Positions 1-5,831 of a stretch of DNA of 14,429 nt are shown piece by piece; positions within the stretch are counted from its first letter, which is position 1; each line of letters opens with the position of its first letter. A program made the translations under genes and the position numbers. The notes below the pieces were generated by a model. That model saw nothing but the letters and a program-made list of their open reading frames with translations. It ran no database searches and was not told where the DNA came from. This DNA is from JBBQSN01 sp038213835. Lineage in GTDB: Bacteria; Actinomycetota; Actinomycetes; Actinomycetales; CAWJMD01. The stretch is from assembly GCA_038213835.1 (NCBI GenBank), contig JBBQSN010000091.1, positions 1 to 14,429 on the forward strand. The letters run 5' to 3'.

Positions 1-2
1 TT

Positions 3-191
3 GTCCTGCCCGTCCTGCCCGTCCTGCCCGTCCTGCCCGTCCTGCCCGTCCTGCCCGTCCTGCCCGTCCTGCCCGTCCTGCCCGTCCTGCCCGTCCTGCC
101 CGTCCTGCCCGTCCTGCCCGTCCTGCCCGTCCTGCCCGTCCCGCCGCTAGACCGACCCGATGCCACCGACACCCAGGAGGACGTGCTGTGA
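3..191 (+). CDS. 3' end of an upstream gene with a (Val-Leu-Pro)n tail, overlapping the response regulator
   Basis: In the frame starting at base 3 the sequence is open from the window edge and reads about 15 Val-Leu-Pro units, then a 17-residue tail PPLDRPDATDTQEDVL and TGA at 189-191. The TGA overlaps the GTG start of the response regulator (GTGA), a common sign of translational coupling. The tail codons are mostly G or C in third position, as expected for coding DNA here. The frame starting at base 1 would give Ser-Cys-Pro repeats ending at 148-150, and the frame starting at base 2 gives Pro-Ala-Arg with poor third-position GC, so this frame is preferred. The protein's identity cannot be seen. 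A sensor kinase partner of the regulator would fit the position, but nothing in the visible part shows it. Confidence 0.45.
   Translation, partial: VLPVLPVLPVLPVLPVLPVLPVLPVLPVLPVLPVLPVLPVLPVLPVPPLDRPDATDTQEDVL
4..138. repeat. Perfect 9-bp tandem repeat, 15 copies
   Basis: The unit TCCTGCCCG is repeated 15 times without a mismatch and is followed by a degenerate partial copy (TCCCGCCG). Because the period is a multiple of three, copy-number changes would add or remove three residues without shifting the frame. The array begins within a few bases of the window edge, so its true left end may lie outside. The lack of any mismatch suggests recent expansion by slippage. Confidence 0.97.
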
Positions 192-868
192 ACCGGATCC
201 TGATCGCCGAGGACGAGACGAGGATCGCGTCCTTCGTCGAGAAGGGCCTGCGCTCCAACGGGTTCGCGACGTCGGTCGTCGGTGACGGACGGTCGGCCTA
301 CGACTACGCGTCCTCCGGCGAGTTCGACCTCGTCGTGCTCGACCTCGGGCTCCCCGTCATGGACGGGTACACGGTGCTGCGTCGGCTGCGCGAGGACCGC
401 AACACCGTCCCCGTCGTGGTGCTGACGGCCCGGGACACCCTCGACGACACCCTGGCCGCGCTCGAGGGCGGGGCCGACGACTACATGGCCAAGCCCTTCC
501 GGTTCGACGAGCTGCTCGCACGGATCCGGTTGCGGCTCAAGGCGGAGCGGATGCCCGAGTCCACGGTGCTCGAGGTCAACGGGCTGCGGCTCGACCTGAG
601 GACCCGTCGGGTCGACGTCGACGGCACCACGGTCGACCTCTCTGCGCGCGAGTTCGCGCTGGCGGAGACGTTCCTGCGCAACGCCGACCAGGTGCTGTCC
701 CGCGAGCAGCTCCTGAGCCACGTCTGGGGCTACGACTTCGACCCCGGCTCGAACGTCGTCGACGTCTACGTCCGCTACCTGCGGCGCAAGGTCGGGGCCG
801 ATCGGATCGAGACCGTCCGGGGGATGGGGTACCGGCTGCGCGGCTCGAGCCAGCGTCCCGGCGGATGA
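188..868 (+). CDS. OmpR/PhoB-family two-component response regulator
   Basis: This 226-aa protein is a DNA-binding response regulator. Residues 1-115 form a receiver domain with the acidic pair E8/D9, phospho-acceptor D52 (VVLDLGLPVMDG), T80 and K102 (KPF). Residues 125-220 form an OmpR-type winged helix ending in the typical VRGMGYRLR. All phosphorylation residues are present, so it should be active. GTG at 188 is chosen because CCAGGAGG at 173-180 lies seven bases upstream and homologues begin near MNRILIAEDE. The start overlaps the stop of the preceding frame (GTGA). No sensor kinase follows; it would have to be upstream or elsewhere. Downstream lie a three-heptamer operator-like site and two genes for small exported proteins, which are the best local target candidates. 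Confidence 0.95.
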   Translation: MNRILIAEDETRIASFVEKGLRSNGFATSVVGDGRSAYDYASSGEFDLVVLDLGLPVMDGYTVLRRLREDRNTVPVVVLTARDTLDDTLAALEGGADDYMAKPFRFDELLARIRLRLKAERMPESTVLEVNGLRLDLRTRRVDVDGTTVDLSAREFALAETFLRNADQVLSREQLLSHVWGYDFDPGSNVVDVYVRYLRRKVGADRIETVRGMGYRLRGSSQRPGG

Positions 869-873
869 CAGGG

Positions 874-924
874 CTCTCATCGCACTCTCCTGGTGCCCTC
901 ATCCCGGACCGGGAACGTAGGGGT
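874..924 (+). promoter_or_regulatory. Putative response-regulator binding site and promoter
   Basis: Three heptamers CTCTCAT (874-880), CTCTCCT (885-891) and CCCTCAT (896-902) start exactly 11 bp apart. A 7+4 arrangement of direct repeats on one DNA face is the classic OmpR/PhoB-family operator layout; the E. coli pho box has the same spacing and a related CTGTCAT heptamer. A possible -10 (TAGGGG, 918-923) lies about 11 bp after the last unit. The site lies just after the response regulator stop and before the small exported protein gene, so activation of that gene by the neighbouring regulator is inferred. Confidence 0.55.
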
Positions 925-973
925 CATGCAGGAGCGGCGCCCCCGCCGCGAGGACCTACCCGAGGAGAGAGCC

Positions 974-1402
974 ATGAACATCCGTAGGCAGTGGATGACC
1001 GTGGGCGCCGTCGCGGCGCTCGGGGTGAGCGGCGCCGTGACCAGCCTCGCCCTGTCACTGAATGACGCCGACTCCCGGGATGCCGGTGCAGCGATCGTCC
1101 TGGCGTCGGCCACCGACGACCCCGGCGCCGTCGACGACAGCCCCGAGAGCGCCGACTCCCCGAACGAGTCCGCGGCCGACTGGCCGGTGGCGGCCCCGGC
1201 ACCCGCCCCGGCTCCTGCCCCGGCACCCGCCTCGGCCGCCGACTCCCCGCGCTCGGCCGCCTCGGCGGCGTCCGCCCCCTTCGCTCCCTCGGCCGCCTCC
1301 GCTCCCTCGGCCGCCTCCGCTCCCTCGGCGCCCTCGGCGCCCTCGGCCGACCGCGCGTCGGCGGACTCCGGCGACAGCGCGTCGGCGGACTCTGGCGACT
1401 GA
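974..1402 (+). CDS. Small exported or membrane-anchored low-complexity protein (Ala/Pro/Ser/Asp-rich)
   Basis: This 142-aa protein has a basic N-terminus (MNIRRQW) and a hydrophobic stretch at about residues 8-28, which is a signal peptide or membrane anchor. A short acidic region follows, then a (PA)n run (PAPAPAPAPAPA), a Ser/Ala/Pro-rich region, and a C-terminus with two copies of an ASADSGD octad unit. No folded catalytic domain is visible. ATG at 974 is preferred because GAGGAGAGA lies just upstream. The gene follows the response regulator and the 11-bp-phased site. It resembles the next gene in layout and in the anchor segment, so the two are probably paralogues. Function is unknown; a wall-spanning or envelope-stress role is only a guess. 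Confidence 0.75.
   Translation: MNIRRQWMTVGAVAALGVSGAVTSLALSLNDADSRDAGAAIVLASATDDPGAVDDSPESADSPNESAADWPVAAPAPAPAPAPAPASAADSPRSAASAASAPFAPSAASAPSAASAPSAPSAPSADRASADSGDSASADSGD
1283..1400. repeat. In-gene 18-bp and 24-bp tandem repeats
   Basis: Two perfect 18-bp copies (1283-1300 and 1301-1318) encode APSAAS units and are followed by a partial third copy. At the 3' end a 24-bp unit occurs twice (1353-1376 and 1377-1400, two mismatches) and encodes the duplicated ASADSGDS octad. Both periods keep the reading frame. Confidence 0.85.
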
Positions 1403-1422
1403 GCGGGTCCCATCCCCTGACC

Positions 1423-1458
1423 GGCGGTGCCGGCCGACCCCCGACGGCCGGCGCCGCC
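1423..1458 (+). other. Intercistronic stem-loop (possible attenuator or mRNA stabiliser)
   Basis: GGCGGTGCCGGCC at 1423-1435 pairs with GGCCGGCGCCGCC at 1446-1458: 13 pairs, 12 Watson-Crick and one G-U, with a 10-base loop. It lies 20 bases after the stop of the first small exported protein gene and 34 bases before the start of the second. Only a short TTCCC follows, so it is not a classic intrinsic terminator with a U-tract. It may lower read-through or protect the upstream transcript from 3' decay. Confidence 0.6.
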
Positions 1459-1492
1459 TTCCCAGCGAGGAACCAACCGAAGGGAAGCGATC

Positions 1493-1915
1493 ATGAAGCC
1501 ACCACCCGGCTGGGTCGTGGTGTCCGCGACGGCCACGCTGGGGCTGGGCGCCACCATGGCGGCAACGAGCGTCGCGCGCTCCCTGGTCGACGACCAGCCC
1601 GTGCGCACCGAGCTCGGCCCGGTGCTGCTCGACCCGGCCCTGGTGGGATCGGCCGGGCCCCCCGGCGGCCAGACCCTCGCGTCACCCACCGCGATGCCCT
1701 CCCCCACCGCGATGCCCGCCCCCGCCCCGGCTCCCGCCGTCGAGCCGGCCCCCGCCGTCGAGCCTGCTCCCGCCCCCGCCCCGGCTCCCGCCTCGGCGCG
1801 GACCACCCGGCCGGCTCCCCAGCCGGCTCCGCCCCAGGCGCCGGTGATCGTCGACGACTCCGCGGACGACCACTCGCCCGACGACGATGACGACGACGGC
1901 GACGAGGACGACTGA
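1493..1915 (+). CDS. Small exported or membrane-anchored protein with poly-Asp C-terminus, paralogue of the preceding gene
   Basis: This 140-aa protein starts MKPPPGW and has a hydrophobic segment at about residues 7-28 (signal peptide or anchor). An Ala/Pro-rich linker follows, with duplicated SPTAMP and AVEPAP units, and a strongly acidic end (DDSADDHSPDDDDDDGDEDD). The anchor and the following SLxD segment resemble those of the previous gene. ATG at 1493 has AAGGGAAG six to thirteen bases upstream. It follows the previous gene in the same direction with a stable hairpin between them, so cotranscription is likely. No catalytic domain is seen. An Asp-rich tail could bind cations, but this is inference from composition only. 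Confidence 0.75.
   Translation: MKPPPGWVVVSATATLGLGATMAATSVARSLVDDQPVRTELGPVLLDPALVGSAGPPGGQTLASPTAMPSPTAMPAPAPAPAVEPAPAVEPAPAPAPAPASARTTRPAPQPAPPQAPVIVDDSADDHSPDDDDDDGDEDD
1682..1771. repeat. In-gene 18-bp tandem duplications
   Basis: An 18-bp unit encoding SPTAMP is duplicated at 1682-1699 and 1700-1717 with one difference. A second 18-bp unit encoding AVEPAP is duplicated at 1736-1753 and 1754-1771 with a few differences. Both lie in the Pro/Ala-rich linker of the second small exported protein. Confidence 0.8.
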
Positions 1916-1936
1916 CCGCCGTGCCGTGACCTGCAG

Positions 1937-1955
1937 TCAGGCGAGGCTACCGGCG
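1937..1955 (+). promoter_or_regulatory. Possible decayed DtxR/IdeR iron box
   Basis: TCAGGCGAGGCTACCGGCG matches the actinobacterial iron-box consensus TTAGGTTAGGCTAACCTAA at 11 of 19 positions, including the central AGGCTA. It ends just before an ATG at 1959 that begins the remnant of a siderophore-interacting protein gene, a family commonly controlled by DtxR/IdeR. The mismatches concentrate in the right half, which fits decay together with the gene. Confidence 0.35.
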
Positions 1956-1958
1956 CAC

Positions 1959-2352
1959 ATGACGTCCACCACGGAGTCCGTGCCAGGGTCGAGCCGTGGC
2001 GGCTCTTCGGCGTCCGGGTGGGTGCCGTGCACCGGCTCAGTCCGTCGTTCGTTCGGGTCACCTTCACCGGCCCGGACCTGGAGCCCTTCGCCGACGCCGG
2101 TCTGGACCAGCGGATCAAGATGGCGCTCCCGGACCCCGGCCGCGACGGCTCCGAGGTCGTCCCCCTCGACCGCGGCTGGGCCGGGATCTACGAGCTCGCG
2201 GACGAGGTGCGCCCGCGGGTGCGCACCTGCACGGTGCGGTGCGTGCGCCAGGACGTTGCGCGAGATGGACGTCGACCTCGTCCTGCACGGTGACGGGGGA
2301 CCTGCCTCGCGGTTCGCGCGACGGGCGCGCTCAGCGCGTGGTCGTGGCCCCC
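1959..2352 (+). pseudogene. Siderophore-interacting protein (SIP/FAD-binding ferric reductase family) remnant
   Basis: Pieces of one protein appear in successive frames. The frame of 2018 reads PWRLFGVRVGAVHRLSPS, then FVRVTFTGPDLEPFADAGLD, QRIKMALPDPG and RTCTVR (about 1994-2255). The frame then changes near 2260 to LREMDVDLVLHGDGGPASRF, and changes again near 2330 to RVVVAPSG. This order matches the FAD-binding N-terminal domain of siderophore-interacting proteins, which release iron from ferric siderophores. The only good start, ATG at 1959, is in another frame, so an early frameshift is also likely. Only about 130 of the usual 250-280 residues remain, and the C-terminal NAD(P)H-binding half is gone. 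In the usual R-x-Y-T-V-R motif the Tyr is Cys. I read it as a dead gene; a neighbouring minus-strand gene begins where it stops. Confidence 0.8.
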
Positions 2353-2562
2353 TCAGGGCGAGCCGCCCATGAACCCACCCAGACGGTGGTCCGGCGGCTG
2401 GACCTCGGACTGCCACGCACCCTGCCTGTCCGGCGCCCCGCCCCGGTGCTCGTCGCTGCGCTCGGGGCCGCAGAGCCGTGCCGCCCGGCGTCGCCGCTCC
2501 AGCACCACCCCGACGGCTGCCGCCACCACGACCAGGACGAACGCCCACCCGATCCAGTCCAT
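2353..2562 (-). CDS. Small membrane protein of unknown function
   Basis: This predicted 69-aa protein starts MDWIGWAFVLVVVAAAVGVV, a single N-terminal membrane segment (about residues 3-20), followed by a basic stop-transfer stretch (LERRRRAARL) and a polar tail. It starts 12 bases after the stop of the 2'-5' RNA ligase-family gene, with a GGGGTG ribosome-binding-like sequence in the gap, so it is probably the last gene of that operon. It is not a recognised family. The tail composition (many Gly, Pro, Arg) is weak evidence of coding, and the hydrophobic segment and spacing are the main support. Confidence 0.55.
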   Translation of the reverse strand: MDWIGWAFVLVVVAAAVGVVLERRRRAARLCGPERSDEHRGGAPDRQGAWQSEVQPPDHRLGGFMGGSP

Positions 2563-2574
2563 CTCGCACCCCGT

Positions 2575-3111
2575 TCAGCCGTCCAGCACCCAGGTCCGTC
2601 GGGTCCTGGCATCCCAGCGTCGCACGGCGGCGCCGTCGCCGGGAAGGTCCGCGACCGTGCCGAGCGCCGCCACGGCGGCGCCGACCTGGTCCGGCGACAG
2701 CGCGCGCGCGAGGGTGACGTGGGGCGTCCAGGTGCCGGGGGACAGGTACCGCGCCGAGGGGCCGGTGGCCGGGTCGTCGTCCAGCGCGGCGTGCAGCCGG
2801 GCGTGCAGGTCGAGCAGGGCGGACGACGGCACGACCACCCGCGCCAGGACGCACCGGCGCCGCGCGAACACCAGCAGGCCACCGAGGACGAGGTCGATCG
2901 GCACCCGGGCGGCTGCCCCGAGCGCGGAGTCGAGGTGGTCCGGGATCGCCTCTCGCACAGCGAGGGTGACGTGAGGTGCGTTGCTCTCACCGGTGTGCTG
3001 CGCCTGGCTGGGCAGGCCTGCGGCGGCCAGCAGGTCCCACTGCTGCCGGACCGCTGCGTCGAGGTCGTCGTCCAGCAGCAGCTCGACGGACTGGACCGGC
3101 GAGCCGGTCAG
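2575..3111 (-). CDS. 2H phosphoesterase, 2'-5' RNA ligase family
   Basis: The product (about 178 aa) has two H-x-T motifs, PHVTLAV near residue 47 and PHVTLAR near residue 131, the signature of the 2H phosphoesterase superfamily (2'-5' RNA ligases and cyclic nucleotide phosphodiesterases). Spacing and total length fit the family; the bacterial substrate is usually unknown. Homologues begin just before the VQSVELLL strand, but no ATG, GTG or TTG exists there in this frame. The first usable one downstream would remove the first catalytic motif, and in-frame upstream codons lie inside the HhH-GPD gene. CTG at 3109-3111, which overlaps the upstream TGA as CTGA, is therefore the best start. The gene sits in an operon with the HhH-GPD gene upstream and a small membrane protein downstream. 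Confidence 0.85.
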   Translation of the reverse strand: MTGSPVQSVELLLDDDLDAAVRQQWDLLAAAGLPSQAQHTGESNAPHVTLAVREAIPDHLDSALGAAARVPIDLVLGGLLVFARRRCVLARVVVPSSALLDLHARLHAALDDDPATGPSARYLSPGTWTPHVTLARALSPDQVGAAVAALGTVADLPGDGAAVRRWDARTRRTWVLDG

Positions 3112-3680
3112 GACGCGGCCGCTCGCGCCGCCGCCTTCACCTGCTTCTTGGTGTCGCGCACCTTCAGCCGCGAGGCGTCGTCCACGACATCGGCGATCGA
3201 GCGGTACCCGTCCAGCCCGTAGTCGCCGGCGGCCGACTCCCAGCCCTCGGGACGCACGCCGAACTGCTTGCCCAGCAGGGCGGTGAAGATCTTGGCCTTC
3301 TGCGCGCCGAAGCCGGGCAGCGAGCCCATCCGCCGGACGATCTCGGCACCGGACGTCACGTCCTGCCAGACGGCTTCGGCGGACCCGTCGTAGCGGTCGA
3401 CCAGGGCCTGGCACATCGCCTGGGTGCGCTCGGCCATCGAGCCCGGGAACCGGTGCAGCGCCGGCGGCGTGCGGAAGATCTCGATCATGGCCTCGGGGTC
3501 GTGACCCGCGATCGCGGCGGCGTCGAGCCGGTCGACCCCCATCCGGTCGGCGAGCACGCGCGGCGAGGTGAACGCCTTCTCCATCGGGATCTGCTGGTCG
3601 AGCAGCATCCCGAGCAGCAGCGCGAGCGGGTCGCGCGCCAGCAGCTCGTTGGCGTCCGGGGTCGAGGCGAGGTGGACCAT
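3108..3680 (-). CDS. HhH-GPD family base-excision DNA repair protein
   Basis: This 190-aa protein belongs to the helix-hairpin-helix/Gly-Pro-Asp DNA glycosylase-like superfamily. The conserved N-terminal LLLGMLLDQQIPMEKAF (residues 21-37) and the hairpin LPGFGAQKAKIF (121-132) are visible; the tail is Lys/Ala-rich. It is shorter than full glycosylases such as Nth or AlkA (over 200 residues), and the catalytic residue and lesion specificity cannot be assigned here. ATG at 3680 has a GGGGG tract just upstream. It is the first gene of a minus-strand operon; its stop overlaps the next gene by four bases. It is divergent from the PIG-L gene across an 87-bp gap. Confidence 0.85.
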   Translation of the reverse strand: MVHLASTPDANELLARDPLALLLGMLLDQQIPMEKAFTSPRVLADRMGVDRLDAAAIAGHDPEAMIEIFRTPPALHRFPGSMAERTQAMCQALVDRYDGSAEAVWQDVTSGAEIVRRMGSLPGFGAQKAKIFTALLGKQFGVRPEGWESAAGDYGLDGYRSIADVVDDASRLKVRDTKKQVKAAARAAAS

Positions 3681-3715
3681 GCCCCCAGTGTCGTACGGGC
3701 GGCGTCTGCTGGATA

Positions 3716-3739
3716 GCGCCGGTCCGTCCGGACCGGTGC
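3716..3739. promoter_or_regulatory. 10-bp inverted repeat in a divergent promoter region
   Basis: GCGCCGGTCC (3716-3725) pairs with GGACCGGTGC (3730-3739), with one G-U pair and a GTCC loop. It sits between the divergent HhH-GPD and PIG-L genes, 28 bases before the PIG-L start. It may be an operator for a dimeric regulator or a hairpin in the PIG-L leader; the sequence cannot decide between these. Confidence 0.45.
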
Positions 3740-3767
3740 TGTCGGTGGGGCAGGGCAGGATGGTCTC

Positions 3768-4565
3768 GTGAGCACCCTCGTCTTCGTCCACGCCCACCCC
3801 GACGACGAGGCCAGCCAGACCTCCGGGTCGATGGCCCGGGCCGCGTCCGAGGGGCACCGGGTGGTCGTGGTCTACGGCACGAACGGGGACCACGGCGAGG
3901 CGCCCGAGGACCTCGCGCCGGGTGAGACCGTGGTGCAGCGGCGCCGGCTCGAGGCGCAGGCGTCCGCTCGCGCGCTGGGCACCGCCAGGGTGGAGTGGCT
4001 CGGGTACGCCGACTCGGGCATGACCGGCTGGGAGCAGAACGGCGTGGTCGGGTCGTTCCACTCGGCGGACCTCGACGAGGCGGCCGGTCGGCTCGCGGCC
4101 CTGCTCGACGAGGAGGACGCCGACGTCGTGGTGGGCTACGACTGGCACGGCGGGTACGGGCACCCCGACCACGTCAAGGTCCACCACGTCGTGCACCGGG
4201 CCGCCGAGCTGGCCGCACGCCGTCCGCGGCTGCTGGAGTCGACGATGAACCGCGATGCCATGCGCCGGATGTACGAGGGAGCCAAGGCGGTCGGGCAGTC
4301 CGACGACTCCTGGGACCCGGACGGTTCGGCCGACGACGGCAACCCGCTGGGCATGCCCGAGGCCGAGATCCACTGGCAGGTCGACGTCGTGCCCCAGCTG
4401 GCGCAGCGGCGGGCCGCGCTCGAGGCGCACCGGAGCCAGACCACCGACGTCGGCATGATGCTCGCGATGCCCGAGGAGGTGTTCGCGATGATGTTCGGCG
4501 CCGAGCACTACGTCGAGCCCGGGCGTCCCGCCGGCATGCGGGCGGGCTGGTTCCTCGAGCCGTGA
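3768..4565 (+). CDS. PIG-L/LmbE-family N-acetylglucosaminyl deacetylase-like protein
   Basis: This 265-aa protein has the PIG-L zinc deacetylase motifs: HAHPDDE at residues 8-14 (two zinc ligands and the catalytic Asp) and HPDH at 132-135 (third ligand region). Length and architecture match the family that includes MshB and Mca of mycothiol metabolism, which remove acetyl groups or cleave amides on GlcN-inositol compounds. Which substrate applies here cannot be read from the sequence, so no gene symbol is given. The GTG start at 3768 follows a GCAGG at 3754-3758; an ATG at 3760 is out of frame. The gene is followed after 39 bases by the NYN gene on the same strand, which seems to have its own promoter. 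Confidence 0.9.
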   Translation: MSTLVFVHAHPDDEASQTSGSMARAASEGHRVVVVYGTNGDHGEAPEDLAPGETVVQRRRLEAQASARALGTARVEWLGYADSGMTGWEQNGVVGSFHSADLDEAAGRLAALLDEEDADVVVGYDWHGGYGHPDHVKVHHVVHRAAELAARRPRLLESTMNRDAMRRMYEGAKAVGQSDDSWDPDGSADDGNPLGMPEAEIHWQVDVVPQLAQRRAALEAHRSQTTDVGMMLAMPEEVFAMMFGAEHYVEPGRPAGMRAGWFLEP

Positions 4566-4591
4566 GCCGACGGGCGCGACCCGTGCGGGCC

Positions 4592-4605
4592 TACGCTCGG
4601 GGACG
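4592..4605 (+). promoter_or_regulatory. -10 box for a leaderless transcript
   Basis: TACGCT at 4592-4597 is a TANNNT-type -10 element and lies seven bases before the GTG start at 4605, the spacing expected if transcription starts on the first base of the codon. No Shine-Dalgarno sequence is seen before this GTG. A weak -35 (CCGACG, 4567-4572) lies within the end of the upstream gene. Leaderless genes are common in actinobacteria. Confidence 0.5.
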
Positions 4606-5825
4606 TGCCCACCGACCGTGCTGACCGGAACCCGCGCGTCGGGGTCTACATCGACTTCGACAACGTGGTGATCTCCCGCTACGACCAGGTGCACTCCGCC
4701 ACCCGCGACGCCTGGCGCGCCGACCGCGTCCGCGACCTCGGCGGACGCGGCGAGCCGGAGAGCCCGCTGGCGGCCCGGCTCGAGGCCGCCCGCGTCGACG
4801 TGGGTGCGCTGCTCGACTACGCCGCCTCCTTCGGTCGGGTGTCGTTCGCGCGCGCCTACGCCGACTGGTCGGTCCCCGCCAACGCGGCGTACCGGCACCA
4901 GCTCGTCGACCGCGCGGTCGACCTCACCCAGCTGTTCCCGGTCAGCCGCACCAAGAACGGCGCCGACATCCGGCTCGCCGTCGACGCCGTCACCGACCTG
5001 ACCGAGGATGACGGGATCACCCATGTCGTGCTCGTGGCCGGCGACTCCGACTACATCGCGCTGGCGCAGCGCTGCAAGAAGCTCGGCCGGTACGTCATCG
5101 GCATCGGCGTGACCGGTTCGACCAGCCGGGCCCTGGTGGCGGCGTGCGACGAGTTCTCCTCCTACGACGACCTTCCCGGCGTGCTGCCTCCGGCCGTCCC
5201 GGTCCCTGCTGCGTCCCCCGTCGACGAGACCCCTGCGACGGTCCCGGACGTCGAGGCCGCGCCGTCCACCGCTCCGCGCCAGCGGTCCCGGACCAAGAAG
5301 GCGCTGCCCTCGGTGGACGGACCGACGGAGACGGCCTCGGTCCCGCTCACGACGAGGAAGACGGCCGCGGCCACCAAGGCCGCCACGAAGAAGGCGGCCG
5401 CCAAGACGACCGTCGCGAAGAAGACCGCGACCAAGAAGGCGGTCGCGAAGAAGGCCGTCGCCGCGCCCGAGCCGACACCCCAGCCGGCGGTCACGAAGGT
5501 GGCGGCGCCGAGGCGGGCGACGAGGGCGGCCACGACGACGGCCGCTGCTCCGGCGACGGCCGCCGACCCCGAGACCCTTCGCCAGGGCGAGGCGACCGAC
5601 CTGCTCGTCCGCGCCCTGCGGGTGGCGCGCGACCGGGCCGAGACGCCCGACGAGTGGCTCCACGGCGGGGGAGTGAAGAGCCAGATGCAGCGGATGGACG
5701 GCAGCTTCAAGGAGAAGTCGCTCGGCTACAAGACTTTCTCGGCCTTCGTGGAGTCCCGCGGCGACGCCGTCGAGTCGCGCACCGACGCCGGCGACGGCCA
5801 CCTGCGGCTGCGACTGCGTCCCTGA
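4605..5825 (+). CDS. NYN-domain nuclease-like protein with Lys/Ala linker and C-terminal OST-HTH (LOTUS) domain
   Basis: Residues 10-185 form a NYN (PIN-like, LabA/DUF88) domain. The acidic residues expected to bind metal are present: D17/D19 in YIDFDNV, D121 in NGADIRLAVD, and D147/D149 in AGDSDY. Residues 195-325 are a low-complexity linker with a Lys/Ala-rich stretch at about 251-286 resembling histone H1 tails. Residues 325-405 match an OST-HTH/LOTUS winged helix (RQGEATDLLVRAL ... YKTFSAFVESRGDAVE). The combination suggests an RNA-processing enzyme whose linker and LOTUS domain contact RNA; this is inferred from family knowledge. The GTG start is supported by the leaderless -10 box and by the position of the first strand. 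The gene ends six bases from the convergent P-loop kinase gene. Confidence 0.88.
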   Translation: MPTDRADRNPRVGVYIDFDNVVISRYDQVHSATRDAWRADRVRDLGGRGEPESPLAARLEAARVDVGALLDYAASFGRVSFARAYADWSVPANAAYRHQLVDRAVDLTQLFPVSRTKNGADIRLAVDAVTDLTEDDGITHVVLVAGDSDYIALAQRCKKLGRYVIGIGVTGSTSRALVAACDEFSSYDDLPGVLPPAVPVPAASPVDETPATVPDVEAAPSTAPRQRSRTKKALPSVDGPTETASVPLTTRKTAAATKAATKKAAAKTTVAKKTATKKAVAKKAVAAPEPTPQPAVTKVAAPRRATRAATTTAAAPATAADPETLRQGEATDLLVRALRVARDRAETPDEWLHGGGVKSQMQRMDGSFKEKSLGYKTFSAFVESRGDAVESRTDAGDGHLRLRLRP

Positions 5826-5831
5826 GGTCGT

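Noticed and set aside
1..138. CRISPR array
   Set aside because: The period is 9 bp with no spacers; it is a simple tandem repeat.
1..150. Ser-Cys-Pro reading of the 9-bp array, ending at TAG 148-150
   Set aside because: Possible, but the VLP frame has a coding-like tail and a GTGA junction with the regulator, so it is preferred.
911..930. ECF-sigma type -35 (GGGAAC) before the first anchored-protein gene
   Set aside because: No matching -10 (GTT-type) at the proper distance; the phased heptamers explain the region better.
1937..2854. 305-codon minus-strand frame across the SIP remnant and RNA ligase gene
   Set aside because: Low-complexity Arg/Gly/Ala composition, no motif, and it conflicts with the minus-strand ligase in another frame.
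3108..5801. Very long minus-strand open frame (897 codons) antisense to the PIG-L and NYN genes
   Set aside because: Its 5' part is Arg/Gly/Val/His-rich antisense shadow with no domain; only the last 190 codons (HhH-GPD) are real and have their own start at 3680.
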